34,239 bases of DNA from CAYWNA01 sp964459305 (GCA_964459305.1 CAYWNA010000137.1:1-34239); one strand, 5' to 3'. Positions 7,482-15,736 are shown, numbered from the stretch's first letter. The notes: generated by a model not told the origin, from the letters alone. Numbers and translations are program-made.

Positions 7482-9674
7482 ATGAATCTCACAGTCATTT
7501 TCGCACGCTCAGTTGTTCGCCCTGGGATTAGTTTGGTTTTCGCGTGGATTCTCTCTCCTGTGCCTTTGGCTTTCGTCTTCGCCGCGTTGGGATTGCTCGG
7601 CTGCTTGCACAGCACGGTGGCTGCAAGCGAGATGATCGAGCTGCCGGCGAAGGACACGATCACTGCGCTGGAAATGAATCGGGGTGATACGCTGCGGTTC
7701 ACGCTTCGAAATGGTCAGACGCGGACGTTTGTGCTCGAAGGCACCTCGGCCGAGATCGTCGAGCGGGTCGAACCGGGCGGGATTGTCTATCGGTTTGACT
7801 GCCGAGTGCGAGCCGATGGCCAGCTCGTGACATTGCGACGTTTCGCCTGCAGCCAGGAGTGTTTCTACGAGCCTTACGTGGTGAATGGTGTGCGAATCTG
7901 GCCGGATATTGTGAAAGACGTGTTCGATTTGATTCCCGTTCGGTATCCGAAGGAAGGGAATCTGAAGTGTGTGCCCAGAAAGGATGCACGCCTGGCCATC
8001 CAGGATGCTTCGATGCGAGTTTGCCCGCAGGAAACGCAACCGTGGCTGGACGAGCCGCAGGGCTCTATCGACGTGGGTCGGTGTTACAATGGCGACGACT
8101 GCTACCTGGGCCCGTATCTCGGTCGCGCTTGCCATGTGGGCATGGACATCAACCATCGCAAGGGCAGCCGGCTGTTTGCCCCCGTCGATTTCGACACGCA
8201 GGCTTACTTCAACAGCCTCAAGGGCGGCCATAACAATAATCGCTGGCGAGGAGTCCGGCGTTGGCCGAATGGGGACATCTGGGCTTTGCAGACGCATCAC
8301 TTGATCGATCTTCTCGTCCCCGAACACACGCCGCTGGCTGCCGGCACGGCGTACGCCACAACCGCCGGCGTCCATATCGGCAGCCACGAGCACACGCATT
8401 TTGAATTCCAAGTCGGCCGGCCACGCGATGCGGAAGCGGCTTCGGCAGAAGCGGACAACACGTCCATCGCCTTTCCAATCGATTTCGACGATCAGTCGGA
8501 ACTGGCCCAGAAACAGCCGGAAGTCCTGCATCTGGATCCGTGGATCATCTTTTGGCAGATATTTGAAGATCAGAAGTTGAGCGACGGGGCGCTCCGTGCA
8601 TCGATCGAGCCACTTGCGCCATGCCGGACCGGCCAGGCCGTCAAGTTTTCGGCCCAATTCTCGCGCAAAGACGATGCCGTCGGCGATCGTTCGTACTACT
8701 GGACATTCGGCGACGGTGGCTGGGCGACCGATGCCCAGCCGGAACACACGTTCGCTGGACCGGGTGTCTATCCGGTGACGTTGGTCGTGGATGACGGCAC
8801 CAACCGGGCCGCTTCAACACAGCACGTCACGATAAACGGCGAGCTTCTCACCTCGCCCGTACTTGCCCTATCGGCATCCGACGAAATCGGCTTTCGGCGC
8901 CGTCCGGTGCCGGCTGCGGACGTGTATGGCCAAACACCTCGTTTGATACCGCACACGCTGGAATTCGTGGCCCGAAATACGCGAAGAGTGCCACGCTCGA
9001 AGTCGGTCCGTGTCGACAACTTTGGCGGGGGAACGTTGGCGCAGATCAGCGACACCTCGATCGAGTATGCCGGGCGAGATGGCTGGATGAAGGTGGTAGT
9101 TGGCGGCAGCGGCAATGCCCAATCGTTGAGCGTGGAGGTAGACGCCACCGGCCTGGACCTCGGTGAGTACTCTGCTATCGTCTCGGTTTGCTGCCACGAA
9201 GCCGTCAATTCACCACAGGGATTTCGGGTTTCGTTGTGCGTCAGAGAAAGCCCGCCCACGGCCGAGTTAACCATCGACGACCGCGACGATGGGTGCTTTG
9301 CGACGCCATACTTCTGGGTCGGGCATCGCTTCTGCCGTTGTCCGCGCGGCAAGCGAGGTTGCCAGAATTTCTATCTGACCAACGGCGGTCAGGCAGCGCC
9401 CGGCGAATTCGTGCGGTTCACGCCCGACCTGTGCTGTGGCAAGTACCTGGTGGAATTGAGTGAAAAGACGCCGTTTCGGTCAGGGACGGAATTCGGTGTG
9501 CGCGTACATCACGCTGGCGGCGATTCGATCGTGCGAGTCGCTCCAACAGCATCGCGACGAGTGGGCACGTTTGACTTCGAGGAAGGCACCGACGGGTTCG
9601 TCGAGATCCTTGCCGAAGGTTCAAAAGGACTCGTCATCGCCGATGCGGTTCATTTCCGACGCGTGGACGAGTGA
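7482..9674 (+). CDS. Secreted M23-like / PKD / golvesin-like multidomain protein
   Basis: 730 residues from ATG 7482, with an N-terminal hydrophobic export segment at about 15-45. Domains in order: an N-terminal beta region (50-200); an M23 (LytM) peptidase-like domain at about 210-312, with CHVGMDINHRKGSRLFAPVD (H218, D222) and GVHIGSHEHTHFEFQV (H304-x-H306), the spacing expected of the zinc ligands; a PKD domain at about 380-452 (YYWTFGDGG, then HTFAGPGVYPVTLVV); a beta domain at about 455-590; and a C-terminal golvesin-like domain at about 595-728, ending GFVEILAEGSKGLVIADAVH. It is unusually Cys-rich in the outer domains. The protein may bind or cleave peptidoglycan or another cell-surface polymer, but peptidase activity is unproven because a long insert separates the two zinc motifs. 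Its TGA overlaps a possible GTG of the next gene. Confidence 0.82.
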   Translation: MNLTVIFARSVVRPGISLVFAWILSPVPLAFVFAALGLLGCLHSTVAASEMIELPAKDTITALEMNRGDTLRFTLRNGQTRTFVLEGTSAEIVERVEPGGIVYRFDCRVRADGQLVTLRRFACSQECFYEPYVVNGVRIWPDIVKDVFDLIPVRYPKEGNLKCVPRKDARLAIQDASMRVCPQETQPWLDEPQGSIDVGRCYNGDDCYLGPYLGRACHVGMDINHRKGSRLFAPVDFDTQAYFNSLKGGHNNNRWRGVRRWPNGDIWALQTHHLIDLLVPEHTPLAAGTAYATTAGVHIGSHEHTHFEFQVGRPRDAEAASAEADNTSIAFPIDFDDQSELAQKQPEVLHLDPWIIFWQIFEDQKLSDGALRASIEPLAPCRTGQAVKFSAQFSRKDDAVGDRSYYWTFGDGGWATDAQPEHTFAGPGVYPVTLVVDDGTNRAASTQHVTINGELLTSPVLALSASDEIGFRRRPVPAADVYGQTPRLIPHTLEFVARNTRRVPRSKSVRVDNFGGGTLAQISDTSIEYAGRDGWMKVVVGGSGNAQSLSVEVDATGLDLGEYSAIVSVCCHEAVNSPQGFRVSLCVRESPPTAELTIDDRDDGCFATPYFWVGHRFCRCPRGKRGCQNFYLTNGGQAAPGEFVRFTPDLCCGKYLVELSEKTPFRSGTEFGVRVHHAGGDSIVRVAPTASRRVGTFDFEEGTDGFVEILAEGSKGLVIADAVHFRRVDE

Positions 9675-9682
9675 AAGTAGAA

Positions 9683-10624
9683 ATGACCATGGCAAAGAAG
9701 ATACTGGTAACGCCACGTTCCATAACCCGTGCGGGCCATCCGGCGCTCGAACGCCTTGAGGAGGCCGGTTATGAGCTGGTTTTTTGCACGCGAGGTCAAC
9801 AGCCGGACGAAGCCGAACTGATCGGGCTGGTACCGGATTGCGTGGGCTGGCTTGCCGGGGTGGAACCGGTCAGTAATCGCGTGCTCGAAGCCGCCACGCA
9901 GCTTAGGGCGATCAGCCGGAACGGAACGGGTGTGGACAGCATCGACCTGGAGGCGGCCGAGCGGCTCGATATTCGGATCCTTCGCGCGGAAGGCGCCAAT
10001 GCCCGCGGCGTGGCCGAGTTGGCCATCGCATTGACGCTTGCCCTCATCCGCTCCATCCCGTTCTCCGATGAGCACCTGAAACGGGCAGGGTGGGAGAGAC
10101 GCAAGGGTATTGAGCTCGAAGGACGCACGATGGGATTGATCGGCTGCGGTAAGATCGGCCAACGCGTGGCCGGCATGGCCGCCGGGCTGGGCATGCGCGT
10201 GGCGGGGTACGATCCTTATCCGGACGGAGCTTTCATCCCGCCCGACGGGTTCCGGTATGCATCGCTGGACGATGTGCTGATGGCGGCCGATGTAATCAGT
10301 CTGCACTGCCCACCCCCGGCCGATGGCCAGCCGCTGATCGACCGGCGGCGCATCGACATCGTGAAGGATGGAGCTTATTTTGTGAACACGGCGCGAGCCG
10401 ATTTGCTCGACGACCGGGCGGTTCTGGAAGCCTTGGACAGCGGTAAACTATCGGGGCTGGCCGTTGACGCGTACCGCAAAGAGCCGCCGGGCGATGATCC
10501 ACTGACGAAACACGAGAAAGTGATCGCCACACCACACATCGGCGCCTACACGGAAGAAAGCGTGACGCGCGCCGTTGAGGTCGCGGTTGATAATCTATTG
10601 CAGGTTTTGGGACAGGGAGTTTAG
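9683..10624 (+). CDS. D-2-hydroxyacid dehydrogenase (PGDH-like), NAD-dependent
   Basis: 313 residues from ATG 9683; ATG 9689 and GTG 9671 (overlapping the previous stop) are alternatives. The protein shows the full two-domain D-isomer dehydrogenase pattern: an N-terminal substrate domain with ISRNGTGVDSIDLEAA, the Rossmann motif GLIGCGKIGQRVAG, the VNTARADLLDDRAVLEAL segment with the conserved substrate-binding Arg, the catalytic Glu region (YRKEPP) and the catalytic His in TPHIGAYTEES. The NGTGVDSID segment resembles 3-phosphoglycerate dehydrogenases, but the enzyme is short (no ACT regulatory domain) and sits 5 bp before a KDPG-type aldolase, so oxidation or reduction of a sugar-derived 2-hydroxy acid in a catabolic pathway is more likely than serine synthesis. 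Cytosolic; no signal peptide. Confidence 0.9.
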   Translation: MTMAKKILVTPRSITRAGHPALERLEEAGYELVFCTRGQQPDEAELIGLVPDCVGWLAGVEPVSNRVLEAATQLRAISRNGTGVDSIDLEAAERLDIRILRAEGANARGVAELAIALTLALIRSIPFSDEHLKRAGWERRKGIELEGRTMGLIGCGKIGQRVAGMAAGLGMRVAGYDPYPDGAFIPPDGFRYASLDDVLMAADVISLHCPPPADGQPLIDRRRIDIVKDGAYFVNTARADLLDDRAVLEALDSGKLSGLAVDAYRKEPPGDDPLTKHEKVIATPHIGAYTEESVTRAVEVAVDNLLQVLGQGV

Positions 10625-10629
10625 GAACC

Positions 10630-11271
10630 ATGTGTGATCGAGACATCTATGAACGGATTGGTGAACTGCGGGTCGTGCCCGTGTTGGCCATTGAATCGGT
10701 CGATGCGGCGGTACCGCTGGCCGATGCGTTGATCGCGGGAGGGCTCCCCGTGGCCGAAATCACCTTCCGTACGGCTGCTGCGGCAGACGTCATCAGTACG
10801 CTGAAACAGGAACGCCCAGAGTTGCTGATCGGCGCGGGAACCGTCACAAATCCCGATCAAGCGCGAGCCGCCAAGCAGTGCGGCGCCGAATTCGCCGTGG
10901 CTCCGGGATTCAACCCGAAGGTTGTCAAGACAGCCATGGAGATTGGCCTTCCTTTTTCGCCAGGGGTAATGACTCCGAGTGACATCGAAGGCGCGCTGGA
11001 TGCCGGGGTGAAGGTGCTGAAGTTCTTTCCGGCAGGCGCCGCGGGCGGATTGAAAATGCTCAAAAGCCTAGCCGCGCCGTATGCCCACCTCGGCCTTCGG
11101 TTCATCCCCACCGGAGGCGTCAGTCTTGATAACGTCATGGACTATCTCAATGAGAAGTCGGTCCTGGCCGCAGGCGGCACGTGGCTGGCGAAGAAAAACG
11201 ACATCGCGGAAGGACGTTGGGAGAAGATTGCGGACAACTGCCGCAAGGTCTGCGAACTCGTTGTACGATAG
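10630..11271 (+). CDS. eda: KDPG / KHG-type aldolase (2-dehydro-3-deoxy-phosphogluconate aldolase family)
   Basis: 213 residues, the usual length of the family. A class I aldolase TIM barrel with all hallmarks: AEITFRT (E43 and R47, general base and phosphate binding), GAGTVTN (68-74), APGFNPKVV (91-99), FSPGVMTPSDIEGAL, VLKFFPA with the Schiff-base lysine K131, and FIPTGGVSLDN. It would cleave KDPG, or a related 2-keto-3-deoxy acid, to pyruvate plus an aldehyde. An AGGA ribosome site overlaps the stop of the dehydrogenase only 5 bp upstream, so the two are almost certainly co-transcribed. The context suggests uronic-acid or other sugar-acid degradation; the exact substrate (gluconate, galactonate or uronate derived) cannot be told from sequence. 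Confidence 0.93.
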   Translation: MCDRDIYERIGELRVVPVLAIESVDAAVPLADALIAGGLPVAEITFRTAAAADVISTLKQERPELLIGAGTVTNPDQARAAKQCGAEFAVAPGFNPKVVKTAMEIGLPFSPGVMTPSDIEGALDAGVKVLKFFPAGAAGGLKMLKSLAAPYAHLGLRFIPTGGVSLDNVMDYLNEKSVLAAGGTWLAKKNDIAEGRWEKIADNCRKVCELVVR

Positions 11272-11379
11272 GATCGCCACCAGAATGACTTCCCGATTGT
11301 GTTGACGCACTGAACTCGGTTGACCCGCATGCAAGAGAGGAAATCAGCCCCGGCATTTTCAAACTGAGGAACTCAAGCA

Positions 11380-12291
11380 ATGAAGAACAAGAAATTCGCG
11401 TTTATCCCGACGCCACGTGTCTTACTCGCAGCTTGCGCCATCGTCGCATTCGCGCCGAGCAACCGACCGACGGTGGCTGAAGAAAGTGATTGCCCTGCGA
11501 ACGTTTTCGCCAGAGACAACCTTGTCGCGTGGTGCATTGTGCCGTTCGACGCCTCGAAGCGAGGGCCCAAAGAACGCGCGGAGATGCTTCAGCGGCTTGG
11601 CATCAAGAAGGTGGCCTACGATTGGCGGCAGGAGCATGTGGCGACGTTCGAGGAAGAAATCCTGGAGTACAAAAAGCACGGTCTTGAGTACTTTGCATTC
11701 TGGAGTTGGCATCCGGACATGTCGCCGCTGGTCAAGAAACACGGCATCGCGCCGCAGATATGGAGAACGAACCCGAGTCCGAAGGCAAACACGCAAGAGG
11801 AGAAGGTGGAAGCCGCGACGAAGCAAATGATGCCACTGGTCGAGCAGGCGCGGGAACTGGGCTGCAAGCTGGGCCTTTACAACCATGGCGGCTGGGGCGG
11901 CGAGCCGCGGAACATGGTGGCCGTTTGTCAGTGGCTGCAGAAAAACGCCGGCACCGATCATGTGGGCATCGTCTACAACTTTCACCATGGTCACGGCCAC
12001 ATCAAGGATTTTGCCGAATCGCTGGAGGTGATGAAGCCCTACCTGCTGTGCCTCAATTTGAACGGCATGAACGACGGGGCGAACCCGAAGATCTTGCCGC
12101 TCGGTCAGGGACAGCATGAGAAGATGATGATGCAAATCGTTCTGAAAAGCGGATATCGGGGCCCCGTAGGCATCCTTGACCACCGCGGCGCTATAGACGC
12201 GGAAAAGAGCCTGAAAGAAAACCTCGCCGGTCTAAAGAAGCTGCTGGCTGAACTTGGCGAGTCGGAGGCACTGAAGACATACGCCCCCTAG
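11380..12291 (+). CDS. Secreted sugar-phosphate isomerase/epimerase-like TIM-barrel protein
   Basis: 303 residues with an N-terminal signal peptide (MKNKKFAFIPTPRVLLAACA, cleaved near TVAEES). A GAGGA ribosome site lies 9 nt before the ATG. The mature part alternates helices and strands as in the xylose-isomerase-like/AP-endonuclease-2 family: FEEEILEYKKHGLEYFAFW, then LGCKLGLYNHGGWGGEPRNM, VGIVYNFHHGHGHIKDF and GYRGPVGILDHRG. Enzymes of this fold isomerise or epimerise sugars using a divalent metal held by Glu/Asp/His; H and D candidates are present but I cannot assign all ligands. The exported form is common in planctomycetes, where the role is mostly untested. It lies 108 bp after the aldolase on the same strand. 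Confidence 0.85.
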   Translation: MKNKKFAFIPTPRVLLAACAIVAFAPSNRPTVAEESDCPANVFARDNLVAWCIVPFDASKRGPKERAEMLQRLGIKKVAYDWRQEHVATFEEEILEYKKHGLEYFAFWSWHPDMSPLVKKHGIAPQIWRTNPSPKANTQEEKVEAATKQMMPLVEQARELGCKLGLYNHGGWGGEPRNMVAVCQWLQKNAGTDHVGIVYNFHHGHGHIKDFAESLEVMKPYLLCLNLNGMNDGANPKILPLGQGQHEKMMMQIVLKSGYRGPVGILDHRGAIDAEKSLKENLAGLKKLLAELGESEALKTYAP

Positions 12292-12294
12292 CGG

Positions 12295-12424
12295 GTATAC
12301 CATCCGCGGACAAGTCTGACCCGTAGCCGAACTCGCCAGAGTTTGGTTTTTCCCTACGCAGACCAAAGTCTGGCGACTTCGGCTACATGCGGAAAAGTGT
12401 CAATCCTGGCCGCGGGTGGTATAC
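12295..12424. repeat. Nested palindromic element A (MITE-like)
   Basis: Outer arms GTATACCATCCGCGG (12295-12309) and CCGCGGGTGGTATAC (12410-12424) are inverted with one mismatch. Inside is a second palindrome with 24-bp arms at 12323-12346 (starting GTAGCCGAACTCGCC) and 12363-12386 (ending CGACTTCGGCTAC), with two C/G mismatches. The element fills the gap between the convergent genes ending at 12291 and 12426. A related outer element with a different core lies at 15640-15736. Confidence 0.75.
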
Positions 12425-12425
12425 G

Positions 12426-14312
12426 TCATGGCCGTCGGATGAAATGGGCGGCGTAGCTGCGCACTTGTTTGCCGTTGAGCACGTGGACCATGCGCAGTTG
12501 TTGGACGGTCGAATCGCTGAATTGACCCAGCGGCAGATGGACCATTGTTTTGCCGAAGCGTTTCGCCAATCGTCGCCAACCGGCGCCGGGCGGCAGAGGA
12601 CTCAAGAGGGCGATATGGCGGGAATGGCTGTGCAGACAGGCTGCGGCTAACAGTCGTTCCTCCAGGGTCTCCGTGAAATCCAGCATTGGATCCGTCCACA
12701 CGTCGCGGATGGGAACTGGAGGATACAGGAACATGGCTCCGCCGTAGCTGGCCAGACAGACGCCGGGTCCCACCATCTCCTGGCGAAAGTCGGTGGCAAA
12801 GAAAGCGAGTGTCGATTCCTGGTCGTGTTCGGCGTACCACGTGGTCCGCCAAGGGTAATCGCGCGGATCGGCCGGTGAATCGAACAGCATCACCGCACAG
12901 TCCAGATCGCCGCGGGCAGGCGGCAGCACTTTCACGTAGATGTCGCCGTCGTACCAGTTCCGCAGCGTTTCCCGGATGTCGATACCGTCCATGATGCTGG
13001 TGGTGAACTTTTCGGAACGGGCCAAATCGGCGCCCATCACCGCCTTGGCACGCTCAAAGACGTGCGTGCGGAAATCCTCGATCAAGTCGTCTTCGGGAGG
13101 CCAACTGCATTGAGAAAACGGATTCCACTGCATGCGCCAGCGTTTCACTTCCTCACGCTCCGGCCGGCGCCGGAGATCACAACTGCGCCAGGTGACTGGA
13201 GGTCCCGGCAAGCGACTGACCAAGTCGACGATCTCACCGTCCGGTAACTCGCCTTGTTCGATGCCCAGCTTGATCGTTTCGAATTCCGTTTCCTCTTCGT
13301 ACGGGTACGCGCGCGCTGTCTCCGCTGCGTGGATCGCGTATTGGTCGCCAAAGACCTGCTTGGCTGCGATCACGATGCTGTACAAATCGGGCGTCATGCG
13401 CCGATCGAGCAAAGACAGATTGCGCATGTACTTGAGGCACTGCGAGAGCAAGTGCGGCGTGATCTTGCGTGCGCGGCCCTTGAACTCGGCCAGGTAGTTG
13501 GATCGTGCAGCCAGCAGCAGTTCCTTCACACCGTCGATCGAGAGGTTCTCGTCGTCCTCCAATTCAGCGCGGGCTCTCTCGTAGAGACCGGTGATGAACG
13601 GCAACTCGCCTAGCAGGAAGATCAGGGTCCGCTGATTTGCCTGATACGTCGCAGTCTGTTCGACTTCATCGTCATCCACGAGTGATGGCGTCCGCTCCGA
13701 GTACGCTTCGCGGATCCAGGGCCAGTCCAGTGCCGAACAGACCAAGAGAATGGACTCGTATCGCTGTTCCAACTCGCGCAGGCGGGTGGCCATGTGAATG
13801 ATGCGTTCCCGCGGTTGCCCGGCCGGCAATCGCGGGATATGCGGTAACAGTGCCGCGGCGAACCGTTCGATGGCGACCTCTTTCAGTGCGTAAGGATCGG
13901 GCAACACCGCGCTGTAGGGTCGAAAGCGAGCCGTTTCCAGATCGATAAACTTGCGCGGCAAGTGCTCGCCCATGGCGATGCGCAAAGCCATGATCACACC
14001 TTGGCAAGGATCGATCGGGACGTAGCTGAACGTGTGCTGATCCTCGTCTTCGTCGTCAGGGGAGAAGTCAACCTCCGGAGACCATTCGGTGCGAAAACGA
14101 GGAACCTCCGCCTGGGTCACCAATGAGGGCGTCGGCAGAAGCTCGATCGCGCGCTCCACGTCGTGCTGGAACGACGGCGGCAACGGTACGGCCACACAGT
14201 CAAACTGATGACCGAGCATCACTCGGCGAACTTCCAGCGCAAAGTCGCCGCTGCCGTGGATGATCGGTAAAGCCGTGATGCGAGGACCGATCTTTAGGGC
14301 GTCGTGTAACAT
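12426..14312 (-). CDS. Uncharacterised 628-residue partner of the MoxR ATPase
   Basis: Family not recognised with certainty. Starts at ATG 14312 with a weak ribosome site; no signal peptide or membrane helix. The N-terminus (ITALPIIHGSGDFALEVRRV, then FDCVAVPLPPSF) resembles the start of ChaN/EreA-like or DUF5682-type domains found beside MoxR ATPases, but I cannot confirm this. The middle (about 165-330) is helical and acidic; an acidic patch DDEDED lies near residue 85-90. The C-terminal third is a Trp-rich alpha/beta region (NWYDGDIYVKVLPPARGDLD, then PWRTTWYAEHDQEST). No VWA MIDAS (DxSxS) was found, although VWA proteins are the usual MoxR partners. It follows the ATPase on the same strand with about 155 bp between, a gap that contains a long hairpin. 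Possible roles are a client or regulator of MoxR remodelling. Confidence 0.75.
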   Translation of the reverse strand: MLHDALKIGPRITALPIIHGSGDFALEVRRVMLGHQFDCVAVPLPPSFQHDVERAIELLPTPSLVTQAEVPRFRTEWSPEVDFSPDDEDEDQHTFSYVPIDPCQGVIMALRIAMGEHLPRKFIDLETARFRPYSAVLPDPYALKEVAIERFAAALLPHIPRLPAGQPRERIIHMATRLRELEQRYESILLVCSALDWPWIREAYSERTPSLVDDDEVEQTATYQANQRTLIFLLGELPFITGLYERARAELEDDENLSIDGVKELLLAARSNYLAEFKGRARKITPHLLSQCLKYMRNLSLLDRRMTPDLYSIVIAAKQVFGDQYAIHAAETARAYPYEEETEFETIKLGIEQGELPDGEIVDLVSRLPGPPVTWRSCDLRRRPEREEVKRWRMQWNPFSQCSWPPEDDLIEDFRTHVFERAKAVMGADLARSEKFTTSIMDGIDIRETLRNWYDGDIYVKVLPPARGDLDCAVMLFDSPADPRDYPWRTTWYAEHDQESTLAFFATDFRQEMVGPGVCLASYGGAMFLYPPVPIRDVWTDPMLDFTETLEERLLAAACLHSHSRHIALLSPLPPGAGWRRLAKRFGKTMVHLPLGQFSDSTVQQLRMVHVLNGKQVRSYAAHFIRRP

Positions 14313-14397
14313 GGTCTGTCCAGAAGATTGGTCACTGGGGCTTAGGCTCAGATGGCAAGCGCCAGCCTACGGATACGGATGCGACGGGGCCGTCCGC

Positions 14398-14464
14398 GTT
14401 TAACCGCAAGCCGGAGGCGTGCGCGCGGGCTGGGAACGCGCACGCCTCCGGCTTGCGGTTAAAC
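14398..14464. repeat. Perfect 28-bp-arm hairpin, GTTTAACCGC family
   Basis: Arms at 14398-14425 (starting GTTTAACCGCAAGCCGGAGG) and 14437-14464 are perfect inverted copies around an 11-nt loop. It begins 3 bp after the stop of the MoxR gene (14468) in the direction of transcription, so it may end or attenuate transcription before the partner gene; no T-run follows on that strand. The same GTTTAACCGC ends appear in the hairpin at 15668-15700, so this is probably a dispersed repeat. Confidence 0.8.
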
Positions 14465-14467
14465 GAT

Positions 14468-15421
14468 TCATTCGTCATCCTCATCTTCGTCTTGCCGGTC
14501 GGGGTGGAGCGGGTCGGTGGGATCGAAGAAGAAGTCGCCCAATCCCAACGGCACCGTGTCGCCTCCCAGCGTGCGCGCCCGGCGTTCTGCCAGTGCCTCC
14601 AGATCCAACGCGTCCTCGCCCAAGCAAGCCTCCAGCGACTCGCGCCAAGCGCTATCCTTGCTGACCGGATGTTCGGGATCTTGCTTCAGCCGTTTCATCG
14701 CATATCGCAGCATATTGATGCCATCGCGAGGCGAGAAATCCAGGTTCAACTCGTGCGACTGACACAGGAACTCGACCGTCATCGCCAACATCTCAGCTTC
14801 GGCAAACGGCAGGTGGTACTGAAGGATTGCCAGCTCATCCTCGCGGGTGGGAAAGCCAAGGCTGAGCGTCGGCTGGAGCCGGCTGAGAATGTAGTCGGGA
14901 ATCTCGTACGTCGAGTCGTCTTGGTTCATGGTCACGGCGCAGCGGAAATCCGCGTGTGCCCGAACCGTGATGCCGGCAATTACCGATTCGACGTATCGGC
15001 GGTGGTCCAGCAGCGGTGCCAGGCTGGCCCACGACTTCTCGTTCATCCGATTGCCTTCGTCCAGGATGCAAACACCGCCACGGATCACGGCGGTGACCAA
15101 CGGCGAGGCGTGGTAGGCGATTTTGCCGCTCTCGGCCAACACTGGCGTGATTAGCAGGTCTTCGGGCCGGGTATCCGCGGTGCATTGATAGACATACAGC
15201 TCTTGCCCGCGCACCTGAGCCCCTGCCATTGCCAGGGCTGTTTTTCCAATGCCCGGCAGTCCCACAATCCTGGGCGTCAACGGCAAATCGTCGTCGCAGA
15301 CCACCAGCCAGCATGCCAGAAGCTGCCGCAGGATCTCCCGCTGTCCGATCCATTCGCTTCGAGCCTCATGAGTCTGGCTCAACTTCAGATTCACGCCGTC
15401 AATATTGACTTGTTTCTGCAT
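14468..15421 (-). CDS. MoxR-family AAA+ ATPase
   Basis: 317 residues from ATG 15421; a TTG at 15460 would add 13. The AAA+ core is clear: Walker A GLPGIGKTAL, the segment YQCTADTRPEDLLITPVL typical of MoxR proteins, Walker B GGVCILDEGNRM, the sensor-1 Asn in AVTMNQDDS, the arginine-finger region PDYILSRLQPTL, and a C-terminal lid. The tail is very acidic (RQDEDEDDE). MoxR ATPases are cytosolic chaperone-like machines that activate protein complexes, usually with VWA-domain partners encoded next door. Here the downstream neighbour on the same strand is the unassigned 628-residue protein, and no VWA gene is present. The long acidic C-terminus and the unusual partner set it apart from housekeeping MoxR genes. 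Confidence 0.88.
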   Translation of the reverse strand: MQKQVNIDGVNLKLSQTHEARSEWIGQREILRQLLACWLVVCDDDLPLTPRIVGLPGIGKTALAMAGAQVRGQELYVYQCTADTRPEDLLITPVLAESGKIAYHASPLVTAVIRGGVCILDEGNRMNEKSWASLAPLLDHRRYVESVIAGITVRAHADFRCAVTMNQDDSTYEIPDYILSRLQPTLSLGFPTREDELAILQYHLPFAEAEMLAMTVEFLCQSHELNLDFSPRDGINMLRYAMKRLKQDPEHPVSKDSAWRESLEACLGEDALDLEALAERRARTLGGDTVPLGLGDFFFDPTDPLHPDRQDEDEDDE

Positions 15422-15582
15422 CGATGGTTTCTCGACAGGTATGCTGGCCGACTCCCCCAACCGTCTCCATCCTCTCTTTTACAGCGCCATCCGCCTCGCG
15501 TCGACAGGGAGCCCCCCACGATTCGGACATAAGGACATAAGCGGGCCACCGCAATACCGCCACACACGGGAGGTCTCAGATG

Positions 15583-15608
15583 ATTGCGGACTTCGCGAAG
15601 TCCGCAAT
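15583..15608. repeat. Perfect 26-bp palindrome
   Basis: The sequence reads the same on both strands, with half-site ATTGCGGACTTCG. It lies in the 608-bp gene-poor region between the divergent MoxR and DUF4091 genes. It could be a REP-like element or an operator; the density of palindromes in this stretch favours a dispersed repeat. Confidence 0.75.
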
Positions 15609-15639
15609 GTTGCCCCTGAACCATCGCAGAGTCAACCAG

Positions 15640-15736
15640 CTATACCGCCCGCGGGCGAAAATGACGCGTTTAACCGCGACCCGCCAGGTCGCGGTTAAAC
15701 GAAGAAATGTGTCAATCCTAATCAGTCGCGGTATAC
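15640..15736. repeat. Nested palindromic element B (MITE-like), related to element A
   Basis: Outer arms begin CTATACCGCCCGCGG (15640-15654) and end CGCGGTATAC (15727-15736). The right arm carries GTGTCAATCCT, also present at the matching place in the element at 12295-12424. The centre is a different perfect hairpin, with arms GTTTAACCGCGACC at 15668-15681 and its inverse at 15687-15700 around a 5-nt loop. The stretch 15422-16029 otherwise shows only this, the palindrome at 15583 and the hairpin at 15810, and no gene. Confidence 0.7.

Noticed and set aside
7509..8747. 412-codon minus-strand frame opposite the M23-like gene
   Set aside because: Shadow frame; the plus strand has recognisable M23, PKD and golvesin-like domains.
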